Shown here piece by piece: positions 1-5,515 of a stretch of DNA of 5,515 nt. Within the stretch, counting starts at the first letter, position 1, and each line of letters begins with the position of its first letter. The position numbers and the translations under genes were made by a program. A model generated the notes under the pieces. That model was not told the origin of the DNA and did not search any database. It saw only the letters and a list, made by a program, of their open reading frames with translations. Source of the stretch: Endomicrobiia bacterium (GTDB lineage Bacteria; Elusimicrobiota; Endomicrobiia; Endomicrobiales; Endomicrobiaceae); the NCBI GenBank assembly GCA_009782015.1, contig WQUP01000096.1, forward strand, positions 1 to 5,515. The letters run 5' to 3'.

Positions 1-202
1 TCAAAGGATTGATTCCGGCATTGTTTATGAGAACGTCCGCCTTGCAGTCGTTATTTTTTATGAAATTTTCAACGCTTTCAGGACTTGATAAATCCAAAAC
101 GTCTCTTCCCGGAGAAACAACCTGAAATCCGCTGCTAGAAAAAAGACGCGCGGCGGCTTTGCCTATGCCGCGCGACGCTCCTGTGATAAAAACTTTCCGC
201 AT
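1..202 (-). CDS. Classical short-chain dehydrogenase/reductase (SDR), N-terminal 67 residues, cut by window edge
   Basis: This is the first 67 codons of an NAD(P)-dependent oxidoreductase with a Rossmann fold; the rest, including the expected YxxxK catalytic motif, lies outside the window. I translated it by hand. It starts MRKVFITGASRGIGKAAA, giving the TGxxxGIG dinucleotide-binding motif at residues 7-14. An LDL segment follows near residue 37, where the family's adenine-contacting Asp sits, and NNAG lies near residues 60-63. The loop after the second strand is short, as in SDRs acting in surface-sugar clusters. The ATG directly follows the stop codon of the aldolase gene (TAAATG). A GGAG site lies inside the aldolase end (211-214), 8 nt upstream. 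The two genes are therefore translationally coupled and probably act in one pathway. The substrate cannot be read from this fragment. The SDR assignment is strong; the pathway role is inferred. Confidence 0.9.
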   Translation of the reverse strand, partial: MRKVFITGASRGIGKAAARLFSSSGFQVVSPGRDVLDLSSPESVENFIKNNDCKADVLINNAGINPL

Positions 203-1018
203 TTAAAGGACTCCGCCTGCGTCTTCGATAAGTTTTTTATATCTGGCTTCAAGCATGACAATCCTCTGCGCGTCTTCGTTGTGTATCATGCCGTAAAAAT
301 CTCTTTTGTTTTTAAGCCACATAAGCTCAAAGCCTACGGCTTTGAGAATTCCTTTGTCAGCGTTGCTGTCCGCCAGGGATTTTTGCGCGTCAAAAATCAC
401 TTTTCTGGTTTCAAATTTGTACAAGCTGTTTGCCGGAAGCTTTTTGAAAAAAGGCAGGGAATGAGCGGAAACGCCGCCGCCGATTATAAGCTTTTTGCCG
501 TGTTTTGAGGTTTTTTCGGCAAGCTCTTTGGCCATATTGAAAATCGCTTCGGAGTTTATGTCTTCTCTTGTAAGCTTCATGGAGCCCGTCATGTCAACGC
601 GCCCCAAAACTATGCCGGTCAAATCCTTGGCTTCCGGAATGCTTAGCATTTCGTCAAAATTTTTAAAGCCGGTTATGGTTTCCAGATTGATTAAAAAAGC
701 TATTTCAGTTCTTTCGTCTTCAGGAAACGCAAGCTTGGTGGACTGTATGTATTTTTTAAGCGCATACGAAGATTCTATCATCGGCGCGACTATCGCGCTG
801 ACGCCTATAGTTCTTGCGTCATACATGTCTTTAAGAGCTTCGCATCCGCCTATTTTGATAGTCAGGTCCAAACCTGCGCGCGTTACAACTTCTTTAAGCC
901 TTAAAGCTTCTTCAAGCCTGGTGCCCTCGGCTTCGAATTCGCATTTTACGCCTATCACATGGTGGTTTTGTCTCAAGTCAGAAAGCGTTTGTACCATCTT
1001 CTTTTCTAAATTGTTCAT
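203..1018 (-). CDS. HpcH/HpaI (citrate lyase beta-like) aldolase family protein, 271 aa
   Basis: This is a TIM-barrel class II-type aldolase of the HpcH/HpaI/CitE superfamily. Members make or break C-C bonds between pyruvate-type enolates and aldehydes or acyl-CoA, using a divalent metal held by one Glu and one Asp. The candidate metal ligands are visible: E113 in INLET, followed by a Gly and NFDEML as in the family, and D142 in LGRVDMTGS. Other conserved-looking stretches are IKIGGCEAL (54-62), VAPMIES (77-83) and a glycine-rich GGGVS turn (180-184). The Arg that HpaI uses to bind pyruvate appears by eye to be a Lys here (K55), so the substrate may differ. Length is normal for the family. 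The ATG has GAGG 8 nt upstream (1027-1030). It is first in a transcription unit behind a strong promoter and is coupled to the SDR. This subgroup seems to occur in surface-polysaccharide loci (recollection); the actual reaction is unknown. Confidence 0.85.
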   Translation of the reverse strand: MNNLEKKMVQTLSDLRQNHHVIGVKCEFEAEGTRLEEALRLKEVVTRAGLDLTIKIGGCEALKDMYDARTIGVSAIVAPMIESSYALKKYIQSTKLAFPEDERTEIAFLINLETITGFKNFDEMLSIPEAKDLTGIVLGRVDMTGSMKLTREDINSEAIFNMAKELAEKTSKHGKKLIIGGGVSAHSLPFFKKLPANSLYKFETRKVIFDAQKSLADSNADKGILKAVGFELMWLKNKRDFYGMIHNEDAQRIVMLEARYKKLIEDAGGVL

Positions 1019-1063
1019 TTCTCAAACCTCGTTTGTTTTGTGTGCTTATTGTAAATTTGCATA

Positions 1064-1093
1064 ATTATATCAGATTTTTTGTAAGCTTGGCAA
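1064..1093 (-). promoter_or_regulatory. Sigma70-type promoter with extended -10, driving the aldolase-SDR unit
   Basis: On the minus strand, TTGCCA (1093-1088, five of six matches to TTGACA) is followed by an 18-bp spacer and a perfect TATAAT (1069-1064). The -10 is preceded by TGA, giving the extended form TGnTATAAT. Transcription would start near 1056-1058, leaving a roughly 40-nt leader with GAGG ahead of the aldolase ATG. This is the only gap between genes 2 to 5 large enough for a promoter, and the match is much better than chance. The -35 hexamer lies inside a pair of direct repeats, which suggests regulation. Confidence 0.8.
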
Positions 1094-1111
1094 AACTTGC
1101 CTGGCAAAACT
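1084..1111 (-). repeat. Tandem 14-bp direct repeat with overlapping inverted repeats at the -35; possible operator
   Basis: Two adjacent 14-bp units (minus strand AGTTTTGCCAGGCA, then AGTTTTGCCAAGCT) match at 12 of 14 positions. The downstream unit contains the -35 hexamer. The same stretch contains two inverted repeats: TTGCC-T-GGCAA at 1097-1107 and GGCAA-AAC-TTGCC at 1089-1101 (plus-strand reading). Two to three TTGCC half-sites covering and flanking a -35 are what a repressor or activator binding site looks like, but no regulator gene is in the window. No T-run follows on either strand, so a terminator is unlikely. Confidence 0.5.
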
Positions 1112-1125
1112 CAAACTGACAAAAT

Positions 1126-1590
1126 CTAGCCGTTCTGCTTTTTTACGGCAATCAGCCGCATATTCTTGTCAAGCCGGTTAAAAAGCCCTTTCTCGCACGC
1201 GGCGCGATAGTCGTCGTAATTGTCCGCCGGAACATAAACGGCGTTGTTTTCTAACGGCGGAACGTGTTCCAAAAATTTATCTTCTAAAAAATTTCCGCCG
1301 CATACTATTTGTACGGATGAAGGCAGTTCAACCGTTTTCAGATTTTTGTTGTCCGCAAACGTGCGCCACAGCGCTATCTTTGCAGGCCGGCCTAAAAAAC
1401 TATCCTCAACCTTCGCGTTTTCAGCCGGGGAGAAAGTTTTATAAAAGGCGACGGCGTAATCGCAATTCATAAGAATTCTGTACTGAACGCTGTTGACTTC
1501 TTTCTTCGCTATAAATGCAAAAGACGTTCCTGCCAAGAGGAATGAAACGGTAAATGTCAAAATGACGGCTATTGTGCGTTTTTTTATCAT
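1126..1590 (-). CDS. Small exported protein with a single BspA-like leucine-rich-repeat segment, 154 aa
   Basis: Residues 1-25 form a signal peptide or membrane anchor: positive MIKKR, a hydrophobic stretch, then a plausible AGTSFA cleavage site. The mature part is about 130 residues. Residues 78-110 read like one BspA/LRR_5 repeat (FADNKNLKTVELPSSVQIV, then a NFLEDKFLEHV stretch). They are followed by VYVPADNYDDYRAAC (118-132), which resembles the IYVPA..vdaYkaA end piece that closes many BspA-type LRR proteins. A full LRR protein has many repeats; here there is about one, so this is a minimal or reduced version. The function is unknown. The ATG lies 1 nt after the stop of the large glycosyltransferase gene and has no clear Shine-Dalgarno site. 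It is thus probably translated by re-initiation in step with the transferase. An outer-face partner or substrate of that enzyme is a reasonable guess, not shown. The gene call is firm; the LRR reading is a by-eye match. Confidence 0.75.
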   Translation of the reverse strand: MIKKRTIAVILTFTVSFLLAGTSFAFIAKKEVNSVQYRILMNCDYAVAFYKTFSPAENAKVEDSFLGRPAKIALWRTFADNKNLKTVELPSSVQIVCGGNFLEDKFLEHVPPLENNAVYVPADNYDDYRAACEKGLFNRLDKNMRLIAVKKQNG

Positions 1591-1591
1591 A

Positions 1592-4351
1592 TTAAACCGT
1601 GAAATAAATCAACAGAGCCGGGACAACGTATAAAAGGTTGAACAGCATAAGGCCGCCCCAAGTAAACTCTTTAGTCAGCGGCATGCCGTCCGTAAGATTT
1701 TGCCGGTAAGCCGCCAGATTTCCTTTTTTCGGCGCAAATTCTATAAGAAGAATTGCAAGCGCTGCCGCAAATAATGTCGAATAAACGTTGGGAGGCACTT
1801 TGCCGAACCATAACAAGAGATCTTTAAGTTTCAGACTTAGTATGTTGCCGCTCAAAAACACTCTGTTTAAAAAGCCGTAATTCAGCAGATTTTCATTAAA
1901 GCAGACCGTTCCATGCGCGACAAATGTTCCGGTAAAGCCGACAACCATCAATAACAGCAATATAGAGTTTGTGAACTTTTTCTGCGATTGAAAAAAAGCG
2001 ATAAAAAGAAACGGAGTAATGAAGATATACCAGTAAGCCGTGTACCATGAAGCTGAAATAAAAAATACCGCCATAGCGAGCAGGGAAATATAAATAATCA
2101 TCCTGTCGCTTTGCAATATTGTATACGGCTTACAGTTGTAACAGAAAACAGTCAAAGCAAGCATAGCTATTCCTATATAAGACAAAGGCCCAAACGCTCC
2201 GGGCAAGCCGGTTCCGGACATATTTGCGATATTTGCATTTAAAAAATCCGCCGTATGATAAAAAGTATTTCCGGCGCTGAAAATCATGCCGAGAATTACG
2301 TTTGGCGCTAATGCCAAAATAATGTAAAAAACCGCGCGGGATATGCGTTTTTCTTTCAATAAGAGCAGCGGCAGGAAAATAAGCAGTACAAACGGCTTAA
2401 AGCAAAAAGACAAGCCCAAAAACGCCGCAAACAAAATTTTCTTATCGTTGAGCAGGTAATATATTGAAATCAGCAAAAAGAGAAGGCCTATAGAATCGTA
2501 CTGGCCGTATATAAATCCGCCGAAATAGCTTATCGGATATGCTGCCCATGCGAATGTCATCCATTTCGATTTTTCGGCGTTCATTCCGAGCCGCCTGCCG
2601 ATTTTATAAATCACGCGGCACGAGGCGGCATAAAAAACGGCGGCCAATATCTTATTCCAGACTGCCGCCCAATAAGACATATTTCTAAACATTGTGCCGG
2701 ATATGATATCGCTTCCGGTAATTTTCTCGACAATAAAAAAAGGCAGATTCCAAAAGGCATAAACCATATATGTAGGTATGGCGTACACGGCGTTAAGTCC
2801 GGTTCCGGATGAATACTTGTAAAAATCAAGGGCTTTCCCGTCAAAAAACAGTTTTAAAAAGAGATACCCGTGCTGAAGCGTCGCGTCAAGGTCATCGTAA
2901 GAAAATAATATAAAAAAACCGGCAAGCATTGCCGACAGCATGGCAACATCGGTAAAAGTTATTTTCTTAAAAAAACTTTCGCAATCGATAATGCCGAATT
3001 TAAACAAAGAATAAAGAAACAGCGGCGCCGCCAAAAAGCAAAGAATCAGGATAAAAACCGTTACAGCGTAAATACCGCGGGGAACGGTTACTATCGTGTA
3101 TGCCATGCTTCCGGCATTAGACGTCATAAGATACAGCTTTCCGCTTTCCGAGGCTGTAACGCTCAATTCCAAATCGGCATAACCTTTCCGATTAATCGGA
3201 ACTATATAGTATTTGCTGTCGGCATTAATCATTTGGCAGTCGTATGCCGAACTGCCCTTAATACTTCCGGTTGCCGCGTTTTTTACTGTTAAAACAACTT
3301 CGCAATTTTCCAAAGAATCGTAATTTTTCGGTTCAATCCGGTCTAAATAAAAGCGGACTTCTTTAATTTTATCGTTTTTGTCGATGTGCGCTGCGGCGGT
3401 AATCGTTTTGCCGGCTGTCAATTCAAGGCTGGTTTCCGCGGGAACCGAGTATTTCTCATTTACATACTTGCCCAATATTAAAACGTAAGCGGCATAAGCC
3501 GCAACAAAAAAGAAGGCCAAACACACGATAAGAACCGCAGCGGAGGCTATTTTACGCCGTAAAGAGTTCGGCGCGGTTCTGCCCGGGAAAGGCGTTTCTT
3601 TTCTTTCGGTCTGCTCGAGCTCGGCTTCGCGCATTTTTTCAATTATGTCGTTTTTCGCTTTGTTTTGAAGCCGTTTCAATTTGAACAAAGAGCTCAAATA
3701 CGAAATGATGAATTTTACAAGGCTTCTCTTTGATTCGCCGTGCGCCCTTTCGCAAAATTCTATGGGGATTTCCTTTACTCTTAAGCCGGTATTGTTTAAA
3801 AACAGCTTAACTATAATCTCTTCTACGATATCGAAGTTGTCGCATTCCAGTTCCAGCTCTTTAAGCATGCCGGTCTTGTACATGCGGAAACTGTTGCTCA
3901 TATCCTTAATTTTTATTCCCAAAACCGCGCTGAAAGCAACATTGACGCATTTTGACATCAATTTCGAGATAAATCCGTTTCTTGTAGTTCCGCCTTCCAC
4001 ATAACGCGAGCCGATAACCAAATCCTCGCCGTTTTCAACAATGCTCAGCATCTCGGATATCTTTTCTGCCGGATGCGAGCCGTCAGCGTCTATTATTACC
4101 GTAAATTCGCCGCGCGCTTCTTTTATTCCGGTGCGTATCGCGTCGCCGTAATAATTGCCGCCTGTCCTATTTACGTATCTGACGCCGTACTCTTTGCAGA
4201 CAGCCGGCGTGCTGTCCATAGCGGCCATTGTGTCAACTGCCAAAATTTCAAAATCGGCGACTGTTTTTGACAGCGCCGATTTAAGAGCGGGTAAGATGTT
4301 TTTTAAGTTTTCGGCTTCCTTATAAGAAGGAAGCACAACCGAAAGCTTCAT
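1592..4351 (-). CDS. Fusion glycosyltransferase: GT2 polyprenyl-phosphate sugar synthase + outer domain + GT-C membrane transferase, 919 aa
   Basis: Residues 1-233 are a GT2 domain of the dolichol-phosphate-mannose-synthase type: start MKLSVVLPSYKEAENL, metal-binding DAD at 88-90, GSRYVEGG at 114-121 and SNSFRMYK near 152-159. It should move a sugar from a nucleotide donor to polyprenyl phosphate in the cytoplasm. A charged linker (234-268) leads to a membrane helix (about 269-293). Residues about 297-425 form a beta-rich domain with two cysteines (C350, C372). A helix at 426-450 returns, and from about 466 there follow a dozen or so hydrophobic helices typical of GT-C enzymes. By this topology the acidic YDDLDA motif (485-490) falls in the first outer loop after a helix, where GT-C catalytic acids sit. 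YGQYDS (615-620) and FCFKPF (649-654) resemble GT87/PIG-M-like enzymes. The inferred role is making a lipid-linked sugar and using it at the outer face. The gene starts 3 nt after the epimerase stop, with GAGGA at 4362-4366. Sugar and acceptor are unknown. Confidence 0.88.
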   Translation of the reverse strand: MKLSVVLPSYKEAENLKNILPALKSALSKTVADFEILAVDTMAAMDSTPAVCKEYGVRYVNRTGGNYYGDAIRTGIKEARGEFTVIIDADGSHPAEKISEMLSIVENGEDLVIGSRYVEGGTTRNGFISKLMSKCVNVAFSAVLGIKIKDMSNSFRMYKTGMLKELELECDNFDIVEEIIVKLFLNNTGLRVKEIPIEFCERAHGESKRSLVKFIISYLSSLFKLKRLQNKAKNDIIEKMREAELEQTERKETPFPGRTAPNSLRRKIASAAVLIVCLAFFFVAAYAAYVLILGKYVNEKYSVPAETSLELTAGKTITAAAHIDKNDKIKEVRFYLDRIEPKNYDSLENCEVVLTVKNAATGSIKGSSAYDCQMINADSKYYIVPINRKGYADLELSVTASESGKLYLMTSNAGSMAYTIVTVPRGIYAVTVFILILCFLAAPLFLYSLFKFGIIDCESFFKKITFTDVAMLSAMLAGFFILFSYDDLDATLQHGYLFLKLFFDGKALDFYKYSSGTGLNAVYAIPTYMVYAFWNLPFFIVEKITGSDIISGTMFRNMSYWAAVWNKILAAVFYAASCRVIYKIGRRLGMNAEKSKWMTFAWAAYPISYFGGFIYGQYDSIGLLFLLISIYYLLNDKKILFAAFLGLSFCFKPFVLLIFLPLLLLKEKRISRAVFYIILALAPNVILGMIFSAGNTFYHTADFLNANIANMSGTGLPGAFGPLSYIGIAMLALTVFCYNCKPYTILQSDRMIIYISLLAMAVFFISASWYTAYWYIFITPFLFIAFFQSQKKFTNSILLLLMVVGFTGTFVAHGTVCFNENLLNYGFLNRVFLSGNILSLKLKDLLLWFGKVPPNVYSTLFAAALAILLIEFAPKKGNLAAYRQNLTDGMPLTKEFTWGGLMLFNLLYVVPALLIYFTV

Positions 4352-4354
4352 AAT

Positions 4355-5239
4355 TTATTTGTCCTCAAGAAATAAGTTCCTGTCTAAAAGCGAGATATTG
4401 TCTTGATAGTAACCGAATAACGTTTTGATCGATTTGTCTATGTCGGTAAATTTCAGATTAGGCATTTCATTTTTCAGCCTGGCGTTGCTGCCTGTGTATT
4501 CGAGCCCGTATCCCGGGGATGCTATAAGAATATCCTGATTTTTGCCGCCGAAAGTTTTTATCTTTTCGGCCAACTCCGCCAAATCTATTTTCATGTCCGG
4601 AACTGCGTTATAACTTTTATGCCTGGCGTCATTTTCTATAAAAAATTCTAAAATCGGCATCAGGTCATCAATATACAAGTAACTGAACTTTCTGTTTTGC
4701 CTTAAAGTAATCGGCAAATCAAGCAAGGTCTTGCATATAGCGTTTGAAATAAAACGTATTTGGAAATCTTCGTGCTTTCCGAATATGCCGAAAATATTTA
4801 AATCTATAAAAGTATCTGATTTTTCAATAAGTTTTGCTATTGTGTATTTACAAAAACCGTGTTCGTCAGCCGGGATTTTTTTGAATATGTCGCTTTCTTT
4901 CGCATCCTTGATGTCCGCCGAAACATCATAAATCGCGCCTGAGCCCAAGTTGATAAATTTTCCGAATTTGTCTTTATGCCTTTCAAGATTTTGAAACATC
5001 CTGACGTTCGAATAAAATAAATCGGAGCGGTCTTTCGCGTTTCGATGCCCGGGCTTGACCGCGGAATGCAAAACAACGTCAAAATTTTTATTTTTAAAGA
5101 ACTCGTCAACATTTTCAGTATCGGTAAGGTTCAATTCGAAACTTCTCGGAGCCGTTATTTCATACTTTTGCGCCAAAGGCGATTCAAGAATATTTTTGCC
5201 TATAAAGCCGTTGCCGCCGGTGAGGAGAATTTTTTTCAT
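4355..5239 (-). CDS. NAD-dependent epimerase/dehydratase family protein (extended SDR, nucleotide-sugar type), 294 aa
   Basis: The protein begins MKKILLTGGNGFIGKNIL, with the TGGxGFIG NAD(P)-binding motif at 7-14. It has LNLTD (37-41, cofactor adenine side), an LGSGAIYD strand with a candidate catalytic Ser (S100), YTIAK (Y132, K136) as the YxxxK pair, and SYLYIDDL (186-193), typical of the extended SDRs that epimerise, dehydrate or reduce NDP-sugars. Overall layout is closest to GDP-L-fucose synthase-like enzymes. However, the Cys and His used there for C3/C5 epimerisation are not apparent (A102 takes the Cys place). It may therefore only reduce, or may act on another sugar. It precedes the glycosyltransferase fusion by 3 nt and probably supplies or modifies its donor. 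I place the start at 5239 because GGAG lies 8 nt upstream and the Rossmann motif begins there. An in-frame TTG at 5311 would add 24 residues encoded by the repeat tract and is unlikely. Confidence 0.88.
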   Translation of the reverse strand: MKKILLTGGNGFIGKNILESPLAQKYEITAPRSFELNLTDTENVDEFFKNKNFDVVLHSAVKPGHRNAKDRSDLFYSNVRMFQNLERHKDKFGKFINLGSGAIYDVSADIKDAKESDIFKKIPADEHGFCKYTIAKLIEKSDTFIDLNIFGIFGKHEDFQIRFISNAICKTLLDLPITLRQNRKFSYLYIDDLMPILEFFIENDARHKSYNAVPDMKIDLAELAEKIKTFGGKNQDILIASPGYGLEYTGSNARLKNEMPNLKFTDIDKSIKTLFGYYQDNISLLDRNLFLEDK

Positions 5240-5247
5240 AAAAAATT

Positions 5248-5251
5248 CTCC
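5248..5251 (-). promoter_or_regulatory. Shine-Dalgarno site fixing the epimerase start
   Basis: GGAG on the minus strand is followed by an 8-nt A/T-rich spacer and ATG at 5239. The aldolase and SDR genes in this window show the same 8-nt spacing. This supports the 294-residue product over the longer TTG-initiated reading frame. Confidence 0.75.
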
Positions 5252-5252
5252 G

Positions 5253-5284
5253 GATGCCAGGATGCGAAGATGCGAAGATGCCAA
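5253..5284. repeat. Four tandem copies of an 8-bp repeat, GATGC(C/G)A(A/G)
   Basis: On the plus strand the units are GATGCCAG (5253-5260), GATGCGAA (5261-5268), GATGCGAA (5269-5276) and GATGCCAA (5277-5284). The two inner copies are identical and the outer ones differ at one or two positions. The array sits just downstream of the four-helix-bundle gene and ends 1 nt before the epimerase Shine-Dalgarno site, so it would lie in the leader of any read-through mRNA. Eight is not a multiple of three, so copy-number changes would shift frame, but the array appears to be outside any coding region. I see no promoter or convincing terminator in the rest of the 5240-5336 gap. Confidence 0.85.
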
Positions 5285-5336
5285 GCAAGCAGAAAAACGC
5301 ACAACACGCAATCAGCTGTCGCTGCATATCCTCTTA

Positions 5337-5515
5337 TCATCCCGGTTTCCTATCTTCTGCCATTAATAATTTTTTTCTCAAAGCGTTAATCCGTTTTGAT
5401 AAAACAGCAGTATCTCTCAACAGTTCTTCCAAGTCGTTAATAAAACCCAATTCCTTGCAAATACATAATATCGCTTCAACTTCCTTCAAAGAAGCATCGG
5501 AAAGATTCAAAAAGT
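5337..5515 (-). CDS. Four-helix-bundle protein (S23 / 23S rRNA intervening-sequence protein family), C-terminal 58 residues
   Basis: The reading frame entering from the right edge is open for 58 codons and ends in TGA at 5337-5339; I translated it by hand. It reads FLNLSDASLKEVEAIL, then CKELGFIND, then a long charged helix ending in RKKLLMAEDRKPG. This fits the last two helices of the S23/IVP family, whose typical pattern is FL.iA.GSl.Ele..l..a..lgyi followed by a final amphipathic helix. The family was first noticed as ORFs inside 23S rRNA intervening sequences. It also occurs as free-standing genes and is related in fold to the Avd protein of diversity-generating retroelements. Function is unclear for most members. 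The start lies outside the window. It is separated from the epimerase by 97 bp and may be functionally unrelated to the glycan genes. Confidence 0.75.
   Translation of the reverse strand, partial: FLNLSDASLKEVEAILCICKELGFINDLEELLRDTAVLSKRINALRKKLLMAEDRKPG

Noticed and set aside
495..1064. Plus-strand open frame of 189 codons
   Set aside because: It lies antisense to the aldolase gene, which has clear family motifs; the plus-strand translation shows no recognisable domain.
1084..1111. Rho-independent terminator after the small exported protein gene
   Set aside because: The inverted repeats have only 5-bp stems with 1- to 3-nt loops and no T-run follows; they overlap a strong -35 and fit an operator better.
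3681..4004. Plus-strand open frame of 107 codons opposite the GT2 domain
   Set aside because: It is a shadow of the strongly supported GT2 coding frame, with no recognisable product.
4837..5112. Minus-strand open frame of 91 codons in another phase within the epimerase gene
   Set aside because: It is nested wholly inside the epimerase coding sequence, with no domain signal.
5253..5284. CRISPR-like array
   Set aside because: The units are 8 bp and directly adjacent with no spacers, so this is a short tandem repeat.
5240..5311. 24-residue N-terminal extension of the epimerase from position 5311
   Set aside because: The start would be TTG, the added residues are encoded by the 8-bp repeat tract, and the Rossmann motif plus a well-spaced GGAG site fix the start at 5239.
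5337..5515. Avd protein of a diversity-generating retroelement
   Set aside because: The four-helix fold is shared, but no reverse transcriptase, template repeat or variable repeat is visible in the window. The IVP/S23 family reading is the simpler one.

Overview
All genes in this window lie on the minus strand, so transcription runs from high to low coordinates. The content points to a bacterial cell-surface glycan (polysaccharide or glycoprotein) locus. Composition is moderate GC with dense gene packing and Shine-Dalgarno sites about 8 nt from the starts. The tandem 8-bp repeat and the 23S-rRNA-intervening-sequence-type four-helix-bundle gene are a combination often met in uncultured lineages. 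Elusimicrobiota or a similar phylum is only an impression; nothing here proves the taxon.

Layout in transcription order. (1) 5515-5337: C-terminal end of a four-helix-bundle protein (S23/IVP family). (2) 5336-5240: 97 bp without a gene, holding four copies of an 8-bp repeat and the Shine-Dalgarno site of the next gene. (3) 5239-4355: extended short-chain dehydrogenase related to NDP-sugar epimerases and reductases. (4) 4351-1592: a 919-residue fusion of a cytoplasmic GT2 polyprenyl-phosphate sugar synthase, a membrane anchor, a roughly 130-residue extracytoplasmic domain and a multi-spanning GT-C glycosyltransferase. (5) 1590-1126: a small exported protein with a remnant-like BspA-type leucine-rich repeat, coupled to the fusion gene (TAA-T-ATG). 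(6) 1125-1019: 107 bp with a near-consensus extended -10 sigma70-type promoter, whose -35 is embedded in direct and inverted repeats. (7) 1018-203: HpcH/HpaI-type aldolase. (8) 202-1: N-terminal part of a classical SDR whose ATG abuts the aldolase stop codon; it runs off the window.

Working model (inference). The epimerase/reductase prepares a nucleotide sugar. The GT2 half of the fusion loads a sugar onto a polyprenyl phosphate, and the GT-C half uses that lipid-linked sugar on the outer face of the membrane. The small exported protein is co-translated with the fusion and may be its partner. The aldolase-SDR pair starts a separate transcription unit and could make or tailor a keto-acid or deoxy-sugar building block. 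The most distinctive items are the donor-synthase/transferase fusion with its orphan outer domain, the coupled mini-BspA protein, and the repeat-laden promoter.
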